A program made the position numbers and the translations under genes. From contig NC_088912.1 in assembly GCF_963576675.1 (NCBI RefSeq), positions 96,625,895 to 96,689,894 on the forward strand: a DNA stretch of 64,000 nt, read 5' to 3'. Of the stretch, positions 1 to 9,925 are shown one piece after another. This DNA comes from Euphorbia lathyris. Its lineage: Eukaryota; Streptophyta; Magnoliopsida; Malpighiales; Euphorbiaceae. Under the pieces are notes generated by a model, which was not told where the DNA came from, searched no databases, and saw only the letters and a list, made by a program, of their open reading frames with translations. How positions within the stretch are numbered: position 1 is the first letter of the stretch; each line of letters starts with the position of its first letter.

Positions 1-804
1 GGTCTTCCCCCATATAGATTAAGTTATGGTCTGAGATTTCCATACACAGCGGATGCTTCTTGAAGGCAGTATAACATCTTTATCAGACCAACCCCACCTT
101 TTATAAGCCTCAACCCTTCCATCCCTCTTTGATTTGATCACTGTTGTGAATACCATGATTGCTTCTACAAAATGACACTTCAAAGGATTGAATCCCATTT
201 CCTTCACTTCCTCCACAATGTTTCTGAATTTGACTTGGATTTGTATAGATGCATCGCCAATGACTACAAGTTAGCCGCAAAATATTTGATGCAGGCACTC
301 CATTTTCTCTCAAAGTGTTGATATTAGGTATCAGACCATGACTTTTTACATAGAAGCCAAGGATTTCGTTTAACCACTTCAATAGCTTTCTCTTCCGATT
401 GGAAGATCTCAATTAAAATATTAAAAGTAGGAACCAATCGATTTCCTAAGCTTACTTTCAAGATCCAGGGGAAGGTAGTGAAGATTGTTACAAGGTCAGG
501 CGTAGAAACTCCTTTAAAGTGAAAGGACTCAATTTTGGGAGAAGTACACGGGGGAAGGGCTTACCTACTCTTAACAGTCAAAACAAACCCTATCATTCGG
601 AAATTAACGAGGATTCGAATTGGACAATTTTAGAAGCTGAGAGAGCCGATTTGGAGATAGATCACATGTTTTTATGAGGTACGAAAGAGTAAAAGAGTGT
701 AGATTATCGGCATAACTTGACAAAGATCTCACTGAGAACGAAACCACCATTGATGATGGGTTACGATCTATGACACGGTACCGATTTGTAGAATGGAGAA
801 GCAT
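1..804 (-). pseudogene. mTERF-family pseudogene, copy 1 (runs off the left edge)
   Basis: Read from 804 leftwards, it starts with ATG and a Ser-rich N-terminus followed by SFTLSYLIKTCDLSPNRLSQ. This matches the opening of plant mTERF-like proteins (organellar transcription termination factor family, alpha-helical nucleic-acid-binding repeats, normally imported into mitochondria or plastids). A stop follows at about 604. Further mTERF repeat remnants continue on the same strand in shifting frames: GLIPNINTLRENGVPASNIL near 300-360, and FNPLK plus YKRWGWSDKD near 60-200. Several stops and frameshifts break it, so I read it as a pseudogene. The C-terminal part lies outside the window. Its upstream DNA (805-930) is shared with the copy at 9508, so the copies arose by duplication that included the promoter. 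No introns are visible, as is usual for this subfamily. Confidence 0.75.
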
Positions 805-930
805 TTTTATAGATAAGATGAAACATGAGAGAACTGAAACTGAACTAAGTGATAGAAAAAGCTGACCTTCGCTCGAGAGGGAGACAAAGAGAAGAGTGAG
901 TGAAACTATGTCGTTTTGCTGGGATTAATT
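805..930 (-). promoter_or_regulatory. Conserved upstream/5' leader segment of the mTERF copies
   Basis: On the minus strand this begins with CAGCAAAACGACATAGTTT and runs to a pyrimidine-rich leader ending TTATCTATAAAA just before the ATG. The same segment is found on plus at 9364-9507 before the second mTERF copy, and the AACGACATAGTTT core recurs near 8330-8356, 8655-8680 (as AACGACGTAGTTT) and 21425-21490. It is a candidate ancestral promoter/5' UTR. Its activity is inferred only from conservation among copies. Confidence 0.4.
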
Positions 931-1108
931 GCCTGTTTGTTCCACTCATAACCCGATTTAACCCGATTTTTAGGTTGAAAGTAGTTGTTTCGAATTTTTA
1001 TTAAATATTTATAGTTTCCTATTTATACTTAAAAAGACATTTTTGAAAAATGAAAATTGTGTATTTGATAATGGTTTTTCTTAGCTACTTAAATTCTACA
1101 CTTAACAC

Positions 1109-1515
1109 TATACCTATTAACGGGTCCGAGACCCGTCCGATCCACTCAGATTTGTATCCTTTGGATCCAACTTGGACAAAAAAAAAAAATTGTCTTTAGA
1201 CTCAATATGGTCAGGCCATTATACCGATTATATTTTAGGTGGGATTGTGATTTATAAAAACAGTACGAACCAGCTCATTTATTAATATTAATTAATAAAT
1301 TTACATATTTATATATTAATATTTATTTTTAATTTCAAATTTTTATTTGTAAAAAATATACATATATATTTAGATTGAACGCAACTGATGGATTGGACTT
1401 GAGATTTGATTTTTGAACCCCGAACACATCTAATTTAACAACGGACTAGGTTGGGCATGTGCTGAGCATTTTTTAAATAAAAGCTCGTTGTGCCCAACCC
1501 AACCATGAACAGATA
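1109..1515. mobile_element. Diverged hAT-type MITE (copy 1)
   Basis: The left end TATACCTATTAACGGGTCCG and the right end, read in reverse as TATCTGTTCATGG, are a mutated version of the terminal inverted repeats of the element at 3279-3708. The interior aligns with it: the CCGTCCGAYCC motif, the AT-rich middle with TATTAATATTAATTAATAAA, and 'GGGCATGTGCTGAGCATTTTT'-like sequence near the right end. It is non-coding. The 8-bp target duplication can no longer be recognised with certainty. Confidence 0.55.
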
Positions 1516-1984
1516 ATTTAAACCTACTTCCTATTATATCCATAAATTTTTTTTATAACAGATATATCTAATCTTTCTTTATATATATATATATATATAT
1601 AATGGATATCAATAACCATTTAATCGTATTTCCTATTACCTTTTTTAGTTTTATATTAGAATTATAATATACGTATTCAATTTATTGTATTTTTTTAACT
1701 AATTAAATTATATTAAAAGGTAATATTATCCTTTTATAGTTATCGAACATGTTAATTACACTCAGCACCTAATTTTAAGTTTTATCAAAAATCACTTAAC
1801 CGTCTATTTGTTTTCATTTTTCGAAACTAGTTTTGTGTCTTTTAATTCTAAACCGTAGATATAACAAGTGTTTGCCAAAATTTTAAAACAATTACTTTTA
1901 ACAGAAAAATCAATTAACATCTACTACCTAATGAGCAACAATAAATAGGTACAAATGAACTAAACAGGTCCTGAGTGTTCAGGT
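1516..1984. other. AT-rich intergenic DNA
   Basis: No gene is seen. It contains a short (TA)n run near 1580-1601 and low-complexity A/T-rich sequence with no coding potential that I can support. Confidence 0.6.
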
Positions 1985-2847
1985 GAGTGATATCTGTCCA
2001 GGTGTGCGAGCGGGGTCGAAAACATCTTCCACGCGCTGGTATTCTGTGATTACGCACGAAGTGTTTGGGCCCTATCATTGGTTGGTGATATCAGTCCGCA
2101 ATTTGTGAGCTTCAGCGAATTTTGGATCCACATATCAGCCCGGAACAGGCAAGTATAGGAGGTTGTTGATGTGATTTGCTGGGAAATTTGGCTTCAGCGC
2201 AACGACGTAGTCTGGAATCGGACAAGCTCAGCAGCCCCGATTTGTGTTCAACAGGCACTAATGTTCCTTGACAATTGGAAAAGAGCGCAAATGTTTACTG
2301 GTATGCCTCGTCTGGTAGTCAATCGTTCGCCTGTTAACTGGTCTCCCCCGCCGCTTGGTTTCCTGAAATTAAATTCGGACGCGGCTGTGTTCGAAGCTGC
2401 TGGTGTTTGTGGGTTTGGATTGATTGTCAGGAATGAGGCTGGAGCCTTTGTTTCTGCGCGAAATGGTGTGTTGCAGGGTCAGGTGGACGCAGTGACGGCG
2501 GAAGCCATGTCCGTTCGGGAGGCTTTGAGCTAGATTAAAGGCAAAGGATGGTCCAACATTATCATCGAGACAGATTTTCAAATTTTTGTTCAGTCAATGG
2601 CTCACGCAACAGAGGCGGTTTCGCCTTATTTTGTCATAGTCTGAGACTGTATTAGTATTATTAACGAGCTATGTAGTTGCTCTATTCAGTTTATTAGGAG
2701 GACAGCTAACTGTGCTGCACCTAAACTTACTAGATTGGTAGGAGAGTCATTGGCGGACGGAGAGTGGATTTCAACCCCTCCGAAATTTTTATGTAATATT
2801 TTGCTTGCTGATATCTAATAAACACTCTCTTCTGTGTCAAAAAAAAA
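1985..2847 (+). pseudogene. 5'-truncated L1-type LINE tail (zf-RVT plus RNase H)
   Basis: In one frame, sequence near 2005-2130 reads CASGVENIFHALVFCDYARS, the zinc-binding region (zf-RVT) that follows reverse transcriptase in plant L1 elements. An RNase H-like domain follows at about 2330-2780. It shows LKLNSDAA, a central ETDFQ and a C-terminal part ending in LLADI. In-frame stops occur at about 2531 and 2641. The 3' end is an A9 tract at about 2839-2847, consistent with target-primed reverse transcription. Only the last roughly 0.86 kb of the element is present, so this copy is dead on arrival. Confidence 0.75.
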
Positions 2848-3270
2848 GGCACATGCATCATTTCTATTAAACAAATTTTTTGGTGGATTAATCGGTTTGA
2901 GTTTTGTTCAAATACTTTTTGCTTGACGTGGCTCTTTAAATCGTCAAATTTAGCTAAACATTTAGAAAGTTAGCATTTCAACAATGTTACATGACTTTTT
3001 AAAATATATAGCTAGTCATTTTCACTAACTAAATTTTGGTAGTCTATTTGTCTATTTATTTGTATTTTTTTATTCATTATTTCTCTTTTTTTGTTTATTT
3101 TTTTTTATTTTTTTCTATTCACTTTTAATAATAAAATAATCAAATAGAATTTCAAATACTAGTAGAGGAGTAAAACATAAATTGAGCTATTTAGACTATC
3201 TAATATTTTATATTATTTAAATAGCTAGTTAGTTAGTTAGTGTTAAAAAATGCTCTTAGATAATTTATTC
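2848..3270. other. AT-rich intergenic DNA
   Basis: T-rich low-complexity DNA between the LINE tail and the hAT MITE. No gene or recognisable element end is seen. Confidence 0.6.
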
Positions 3271-3716
3271 ATATTAACTAGACCTGTTCACGGGTCCGGG
3301 TACTCGTCCGACCCGCCCAGGCCCGTATCTGCTGAATTGGGCTTGGATATGAAAATTTATCTACAGGCTCAAGCCCGCTAAAGCCTGTTTCTTTTTTGGA
3401 CGGGTTTGGGATTTATAAAAATAACACGGCCCGACCCGCCTATTAATATTAATTAATAAAATTTATATATTTATATATTAATATTTCTTTTTAAGTATAA
3501 ATTTAATTTTTTATTATTAAAATAAAAATTATGCATATATATTTAGGTGGGCTTATATGGGATAAGCTTGAGATTTGATTTTTGAGCCCGAATCCAGTCC
3601 AGCCCAAGCCCATCTAAATTAATAGCGGATTGGGATGTGCTTGGGATGAGCATTTTTAGACAAAAAGCCTGCTAGGTCCGGCCAGAGCCCGGCCTATGAA
3701 CATATCTAATATTAAC
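3271..3716. mobile_element. hAT-type MITE with 8-bp target-site duplication
   Basis: The element is 3279-3708 (430 bp). Its left end is TAGACCTGTTCACGGGTCCG and its right end, read in reverse, is TAGATATGTTCATAGGCCGG, giving an imperfect terminal inverted repeat. It is flanked by exact copies of ATATTAAC at 3271-3278 and 3709-3716. An 8-bp duplication with TAG-starting ends is the signature of hAT transposition. No transposase is encoded, so the element is non-autonomous. The related copy at 1109-1515 is more decayed. Confidence 0.85.
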
Positions 3717-5470
3717 TATGTTGTCTGAAAGTTCGAAAATATTGCAATTATTAATTAATATTTGTTTTTTTTATATAAACTCCAAAAATTTTCAAAGTTT
3801 TGGGGAAAGTGTAAATTTACTTTTAAAGTACGAAATGATATAAATTTACTTTTAACGTTGCCAAACAAAGTCAACTTTATCACTACCTAACAGAAAATTT
3901 GAAAGGACTGATTTCATAGTTATTCGACTGTCACATCGAATATTTCAAACGATTTTATCGATAAACTAAAACAATTTTGTATATTTGCGCAAGTTATTTA
4001 TTACTTTTTAAATGACATAGACATTTTATTATGCTTCGGATGGGATGGACTCCGAATGCATGGCAAGCGAACACGTGGTATCCTAAAAACGCATGGATGC
4101 TCACGCATGGGAAAATACATCAAAGTGTGGGGGAGGGAAGGTCAGGATCAAAATGGGTTGACAACAAAAAAGATCCTTATGTCAAGGATGGGGATGTCAC
4201 ATGGAGAGTCATGGCAGCGGAGGTGGATAATACGAGCAAGACTTATATTGGCAGTGATCGACGTTATTATGTGTGGGAAACGATAGAAAAGGTGGAAAAT
4301 ATAAATATCAGCAGTTTGGGAGGTATATTCAAACATCGAACCAGATCGAAATAACTAAATTCAATTTTTTCGTTCGGTCTTTTTTTTATCTATTTGGTTT
4401 GATTTCGATTATAATTTTTATAATACTTCAGTAATTTTGATCGGTTTGGTATTTATAGAAAAATTATTAAATTAACCGAACCATCGAAATAAAATTTAAT
4501 TAGATTTATAACATAATGGTTAATAGTTTAGCATTTCTAATTAATTAATATTTTTTATCTGTAAATTATGGTTATTTATAAATTTTTATAAGGGAAAGCT
4601 ATTGTAAATTTGTAATGATCTTTTCCTTTTATTGCAAATCAAGAATTTAAAAATTTGAAATATAAGACTTAAGCAAGCAATTTCACTTTAATAAAAATTT
4701 GTGGTACATCACTATAGAAATTATGCTATAAGTAATTTCATTGTCACAAAATTTGTGATACATCAAAATATTTTTATAATTTGTTGGAGTTTTAAGATTA
4801 AATTCATTAAACTTTCATTTATATTGTATTTTAATTTATGTAAAAAATATGTGTTGAAATCGAAAAACCTAATTGAATCGACCAATTTAATTTGACTTTC
4901 TTCCCAAGCTCGCGAGCCCTTGGTCTGACCTTCTACTATTAGTGTGTATTAGTATCTTGTACCGATGGGAGCTTCAGTTTGGTTCTTCATTGTTATTCGG
5001 TTAGGTTTAGTCTCTTTTTCATTAGTTTTCAAATTGAACCAATAGTTGAACATTCCTCGTTTTGACAGATTGTTTATAACTGTATTACTAACAAAATAAA
5101 TATTTTTCATATAATTGATGTTTGAAAGGTCTAATATAGCAATTAAACAATTAGTCAAATAACAGCAAATTAATCTCTTTGAATTTTCTATTTGTTAGGG
5201 GTAAAATTGTATTTCTTTAGAAACATTAAAACTAAATTTTTACTATTTCATATGATATGGGTAAATTTAAGCTTTCCCACACGCAATGGGTTCAATCTTT
5301 GACCTTATCCCTTATTTAAATGCTATAAAAACACTCGCATTGACTGCAAAAATAATTTCACTCCTAACTCACAAATAGTAACTTATGCCGCTAACATTAC
5401 AAATGGTATAATTATACTCCTAACATCATAAATGTCATGCTAATTGCACTTTGAAATTTAAGATTTAGCT
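3717..5470. other. Intergenic DNA with remnants of MITE-like repeats
   Basis: No gene can be supported. Around 3785-3900 is a fragment of the repeat family 'TAAATTTACTTTTAAMGTTG' that recurs at 6690-6830, 7125-7300, 17634-18215 and 18697-19000. An open frame at 4031-4354 (107 codons) has no recognisable domain and overlaps other frames equally, so I leave it unassigned. 4360-4500 is T-rich with a repeated 'GAWCGGTTTGGT'-like word. 4500-5470 is AT-rich. Confidence 0.5.
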
Positions 5471-5471
5471 T

Positions 5472-6440
5472 ATGCATGAGCTGTACACTCTGGTAAAGGA
5501 TTATCTTCATGAAAAATTCAGCATAAAAGATTTAGGAAAAATGAAGTTTATCTTGGGATTGGAAATTGTTCGGAATAAAGATGGAATTCATGTTAATCAG
5601 CGAAAATACACTTTGGATTTGCTTGCAGAATATGGTATTTTGGAGAGTAAACCTTGTGAAACACCAGTAGTTATTAAATCCAAAGAAATTGTTGATACAT
5701 CTGTTCTTGAAGATTCTACACATTATAGAAAGTTAATAGGAAAGCTATTGTACCTCACTAATACCAGGCGAGACATAGCATATTTTGTACAACAATTATC
5801 TCAATATCTTGAACAACCACAACAACACCACCTTATTGCTGCACATAGAATTTTGCGTTATCTTAAGCTTCATACAGCGCAAGGTCTTTTCTTTCCAACT
5901 GACACCAATTTGCAAATCAAAGCCTTCACTGATTCAGATTGGGCAATGTGCAAAGAAACTCGTAAGGCGATAACTGGATATTGTATTTTCTTGGGAAATC
6001 ATTAGTTTCATGGAAATAAAAAAATCAGAATACCTTGAGTAGATCGTCAACAGAAGCGGAGTATCGTGCAATGGCAACTACAAGTTGTGAAATTACTTGG
6101 TTACTTTATCTTTTGAGTGATCTTCAAATTGCTCATTCTCAACCAGCAGTTCTGTATTGTGATAATATTTTTGCAATTTATTTGGCCAAAAACGCTGAAT
6201 TGTCACGAACGAACGAAACACATAGAGATCGATTGTCACTTTATTCGATCAAAGGTTCAAGCTGGCGTTGTTCATCTTCTTCCAATCTGCACTGAAAATC
6301 AATTAGCAGATTCTTTCACAAAGCCTTTACATGCTCCATTGTTCAAATCATTTTTACGAAGACTTGGATTGATCGATATTCACAACTGCCAACTTGACGG
6401 GGGGGGGGGGGGGGGGGGGGTAAGTATAATAAATAATTAA
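5472..6440 (+). pseudogene. Ty1-copia pol remnant: end of RT plus RNase H
   Basis: The frame 5472-6005 begins inside copia reverse transcriptase (LHEKFSIKDLGKMKFILGLE) and runs into RNase H, with YLEQPQQHH, ILRYLK and FTDSDWA. It stops at 6003-6005. The RNase H continues after a frameshift (6035-6295: SSTEAEYRAMA, YCDNIFAIYLAKN) and again after a second shift (HIEIDCHFIRSKV and QLADSFTKPL, to about 6390). Everything upstream of the last third of RT is missing. The end of RNase H abuts a G-rich tract in polypurine-tract position and an LTR-like segment, so this is the 3' end of a truncated copia element. Confidence 0.85.
6399..6420 (+). repeat. 22-G homopolymer at the polypurine tract position
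   Basis: Uninterrupted G from 6399 to 6420, placed directly between the end of copia RNase H and the start of LTR-like sequence (GTAAGTATAATAAATAATT). The polypurine tract that primes plus-strand DNA synthesis normally sits here. Such tracts commonly hold 5-8 G, so this one appears to have expanded, or to be an assembly or sequencing artefact. Confidence 0.7.
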
Positions 6441-6600
6441 TTTATCTTTTATTTGTAACTGATAGGATTATATCTGTTATAATCTTACCGTTAGTTAGTT
6501 ATCTATATAAGTCAGGGTTTACGTACTGAATCAATTTTAAAGACAGTGTGTATAGTTCCACTTTTATCAAGATAGTATAATTTGATTTATTTTTTCCAAA
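6421..6600 (+). repeat. Partial 3' LTR of the copia remnant
   Basis: AT-rich segment directly downstream of the PPT. It contains CTATATAAGTCAGGG at about 6502-6516, a plausible TATA box of an LTR promoter. There is no matching 5' LTR in the window, and the outer boundary is not defined by a clear CA or target duplication. Confidence 0.4.
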
Positions 6601-7654
6601 ATAGTTATGGTCTCAAACATTTTATATCTACTTTTTTTTTAATAAAACGAAAAAAAATTAAAATTAAAAATAAAATAAGGGACAAAGATACTTTCAATGT
6701 TGATCGCTAACAATAATTTTACTCCCAATATTATAAATGATATAATTATACACTTAGCATTTGCAAATTGAGTTATACTAACCATAATTATACTCTTTGT
6801 AATTTTGAATCTACCACATATGTACACTTGTCTTTGATCTGGTGCATAACACGATAAAATATCCTTAACTTTTTATTATTTTTTTTCATGTTTGTACATG
6901 TATTTTTGATCTATTATTGAGTAAAGATAACATGACACACAATTGCAGTAAAGATAACGAGATTCGTGAATGCATGGAGTGATCCGTTGATAATGATTAA
7001 AAATTGGTCTAGTTTTCAAATGTTAGAAGTAAAATTGGTCTAACTTGAAATTATATTACTTATAACGTTATGGGTAAAATTACTATTTGCCATCTTCATT
7101 GGATGTGTTTTTGTACCTTATAAAAGGAAAGGTAAAACTTGCCCTTATCAACTTTTAGAAAGTCCAAATTTACGCCTAATGTATGAATTGAAATTTTTTT
7201 TACCTTCAACATGTTCAAATAAGATCAATTTTACCAATGCATAACAAAAAATTTAAACAACCTAGTTTATTATTATTTGACTTGTTATTCAACTGTTATA
7301 TTAGATCTTTCAACCATTAATTATGTTTAAAATATTTATTCTGTTAGTAAATAGTTACGAACAACCAACTACAATGCTAATATTTAAATCTCTCAAATAC
7401 AAGTTGATCGCAAAAAAAAAAATACCTAAAATGTTTACTTTATTTAATAGAAAATGATTTTGCATATAGTTTTACCGAATAAAATGTAAAAATATCTTTA
7501 ACGTTGATAGACAAGAGTAATTTTATCTCTAATTATAAAATGATGTAATTTTATCCATAAAGTTAGTAGTTAAAAGAAAATTTACCCTTATCATTTAGAA
7601 ATATGATTACTTTGAAAAATAACTTATTAAACTGTCTTCACATTCATAAATTTT
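6601..7654. other. AT-rich intergenic DNA with MITE-family fragments
   Basis: No gene is seen. Stretches near 6690-6830, 7080-7260 and 7490-7580 carry the same motifs (variants of 'AATTTTACTCCYAAT' and 'AAAATATCCTTAAC') as the inverted-repeat elements at 17634-18215 and 18697-19000, so this is probably a pile of decayed copies of one MITE family. Confidence 0.45.
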
Positions 7655-8415
7655 ATTATTTTTATCTAAGTTATTTTATCACTAATTGGTAACAGCTATA
7701 TAACTATAAAAAATTAATTTTTTTATTATATTTCGTATAAATTGGATAAAAACAAAAAAAAAATAAAAAATTCAAATATTTTCTAAAACTTAAAAGTATT
7801 AATCTCCAATTAATTCTATTAAAACATTTTTCACATTATCCCTACTTTTACTAATTACAAATGAGTCTGCCTTTTATTACGAGACCAGATGAGTAATATA
7901 AAACTAAAAATGGTAATAGAACAAATAGGTATTGATATCTATTATAATAGTAAAGATTAGATATCCGTATCTGTTATACAAAATTATGAATATAACAGAA
8001 AATCGGTTTAAATACACAAATATTTAGTGAATGAATAGGAAAGATTAGATACACGTATCTGTTATATAAAATTATAAATATAATAGAAAATCGGTTTAAA
8101 TACACGAATATTTAGTGAATGAATAGGAAAGATTAGATATACGTATCTGTTATATAAAACTATGAATATAATGAAAAAATCGGGTTAAATACATAAATAT
8201 TTGGTGTATGTTTATTTTCATTGTTAGGAAATGTTAATATTATAAATAGAAGACGAAAAGTGTTGGGTAAAAATTACAAATCACTTTTAACACAAAAAAT
8301 CAAAGAAGTTTTTTACTCTCTTGTAGATCCCAGCAAAACGAAATAGTTTCACTCACTCTTCTTCAAAATCGGGTTTTGCTTTCTTTGTTCATAGTTTCCC
8401 AGCAAAATCGGGTTT
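7655..8415 (+). repeat. Segmental duplication, unit 1 (upstream of mTERF copy 2)
   Basis: The order of landmarks (TTATTTTTATCTAAGTTATT, then GAGACCAGATGAGTA at 7879, then a three-unit tandem repeat, then CAGCAAAACGAAATAGTTT and GGGTTTTGCTTTCTTTGTTC near 8330-8400) is repeated in the same order at 8416-9420. Unit 2 carries an extra roughly 270-bp block (8641-8915) that begins with another AACGACGTAGTTT motif. The unit contains no coding sequence. It looks like a duplicated promoter/5' region of the mTERF copies. Confidence 0.65.
7953..8215 (+). repeat. Tandem repeat, three units of about 88 bp
   Basis: Units begin GATTAGATAYMCGTATCTGT at about 7953, 8041 and 8129 and include GAAAATCGGKTTAAATACA. 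Identity between units is high. A sister array with three units lies at 9009-9260 as part of the larger segmental duplication. Confidence 0.7.
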
Positions 8416-9420
8416 TATTATTTTTATCTACGTTATTTTATCACTAATTGGTAACAGCTATATAACCATAAAAAAATAATTTTTTTATTATATTCGGTAC
8501 AAATTGGACAAAAACAAAAAAATAAAAATAAAAATTCAAATATTTTCTAAAATTTAAAAATACTAATCTTCAATTAATTCTATTAAAATAATTTTCACAT
8601 TATCCCTACTTTTACTAATTACAGATGAGTCTGCCTTTTACTGTCATTCAATCCCAGCTAAACGACGTAGTTTAACTCTCTCTGAATTTTACATAGAATA
8701 TTGAAAGAGTTTTTGGTGGAACGTCTATGAATTAGAGAGAGAGAAAGTTATATAACAATAAGAGAGTTTTTAACGTTATCATCTTAGATTTGTGGTGCAG
8801 TATTAATTTCAATTAAGAAATATTGATGAGAGGGAATAAATGTTAAATTAATAATCTTAAATTATATTAATTATGTTTTTTAATCTACGTGTAAGACCCT
8901 AAAATGACTTATATTATGAGACCAGATGAGTAGTATAAAACTAAAAATGGTAAAAGAAAAATGATAATAGAAAATCCGTTTAAATAGGTATTGATCTATT
9001 ATAATAGTAAAGATTAGATATTCGTATCGTATCTGTTATACAAAATTATGAATATAATATAAAATCGGTTTAAATACACAAATATTTAGTGAATAAATAG
9101 GAAAGATTAGATGTTCGTATCTATTATAAAAAATTATGAATATAATAGAAAATCGGTTAATACACAAATATTTAGTGAATGAATAGGAAAGATTAGATAT
9201 ACGTATATGTTATATAAAATTATGAATATAATAGAAAATCGGGTTAGATACACAAATATCGTATATTTACTTTTATCTTTAGGAAATCTAACAATATAAA
9301 TAGATAAGCGTTTGGTAAAAATTACAAACCAGTCTTCACACAAAAATCAAATAAGTTCTTTAGTCCCAGCAAAACGACATAGTTTCACTCATTCTTCTCT
9401 TTACAGGGTTTTGCTTTCTT
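8416..9420 (+). repeat. Segmental duplication, unit 2 (upstream of mTERF copy 2)
   Basis: Second copy of the 7655-8415 segment, ending about 90 bp before the mTERF-like ATG at 9508. It differs from unit 1 by scattered substitutions and the extra block at 8641-8915. Confidence 0.65.
9009..9260 (+). repeat. Tandem repeat, three units (sister of 7953-8215)
   Basis: Same unit as the upstream array, with units starting at about 9009, 9105 and 9189. The first unit contains a local CGTATCGTATC duplication, and one unit has lost a few bases in the AATCGG(TT)TAATACA part. Confidence 0.7.
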
Positions 9421-9507
9421 TGTTCATAGTTTCTGAACTGATGGAATTGGAATCGTAGAGGTTTCTCCATCGCTTACTTCAGTTTCAGTTTCATCTTATC
9501 TATAAAA

Positions 9508-9925
9508 ATGCTTCTCCATTCTACAAATCGGTACAGTGTCATAGCTCTTCACCCATCAATGGTGGTTTCGTTCTCAGTGAGATACTCGTCAAGTGATGCC
9601 GATAATCTACACTCTTTTACTCTTTCTTACCTCATAAAAACATGTGATCTATCGTCAGTGAGATTTCTAACTTGGTGTGGGCAACCTGCAGGAATAAATT
9701 TCAACTCCAACATTTTGCTCAAAGGTCCAAGCTTCAACTCCAATATTCAGGTGATATTACTACTGTCTTCAAGAAGCATCCATTGTGTATGCAATCTTAG
9801 ACGATAAGATAAATTTCTGTCATCTAAGGGTAACCAGATGTATATGGAAAAATATGTGAAAGGGCAAGAGGAAGCTCCTCATTTGATTAATTTGTATAAC
9901 CAGAAGTTAAATCTTTCTGATAAAA
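9508..9925 (+). pseudogene. mTERF-family pseudogene, copy 2 (internally deleted)
   Basis: ATG at 9508 opens the same N-terminus as the copy at 1-804 (MLLHSTNRY, then SFTLSYLIKTCDLSS). After about 50 codons homology jumps to the C-terminal third: DITTVFKKHPLCMQ near 9750-9790 in another frame, and VKGQEEAPHLINLYNQKL near 9855-9910, followed by a stop. The central mTERF repeats are missing. The lost segment is bounded by GTGAGA at about 9657 and CAG at about 9750, so an accidental intron-like excision is conceivable, but a deletion is simpler. It is non-functional as it stands. Confidence 0.7.

Noticed and set aside
4031..4354. 107-codon open frame on plus
   Set aside because: No recognisable domain, competing overlapping frames of similar length and no neighbouring gene context.
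9655..9750. Intron in mTERF copy 2 (GTGAGA...CAG)
   Set aside because: Joining the borders would still skip most mTERF repeats and the downstream frame has stops, so a deletion in a pseudogene explains it better.
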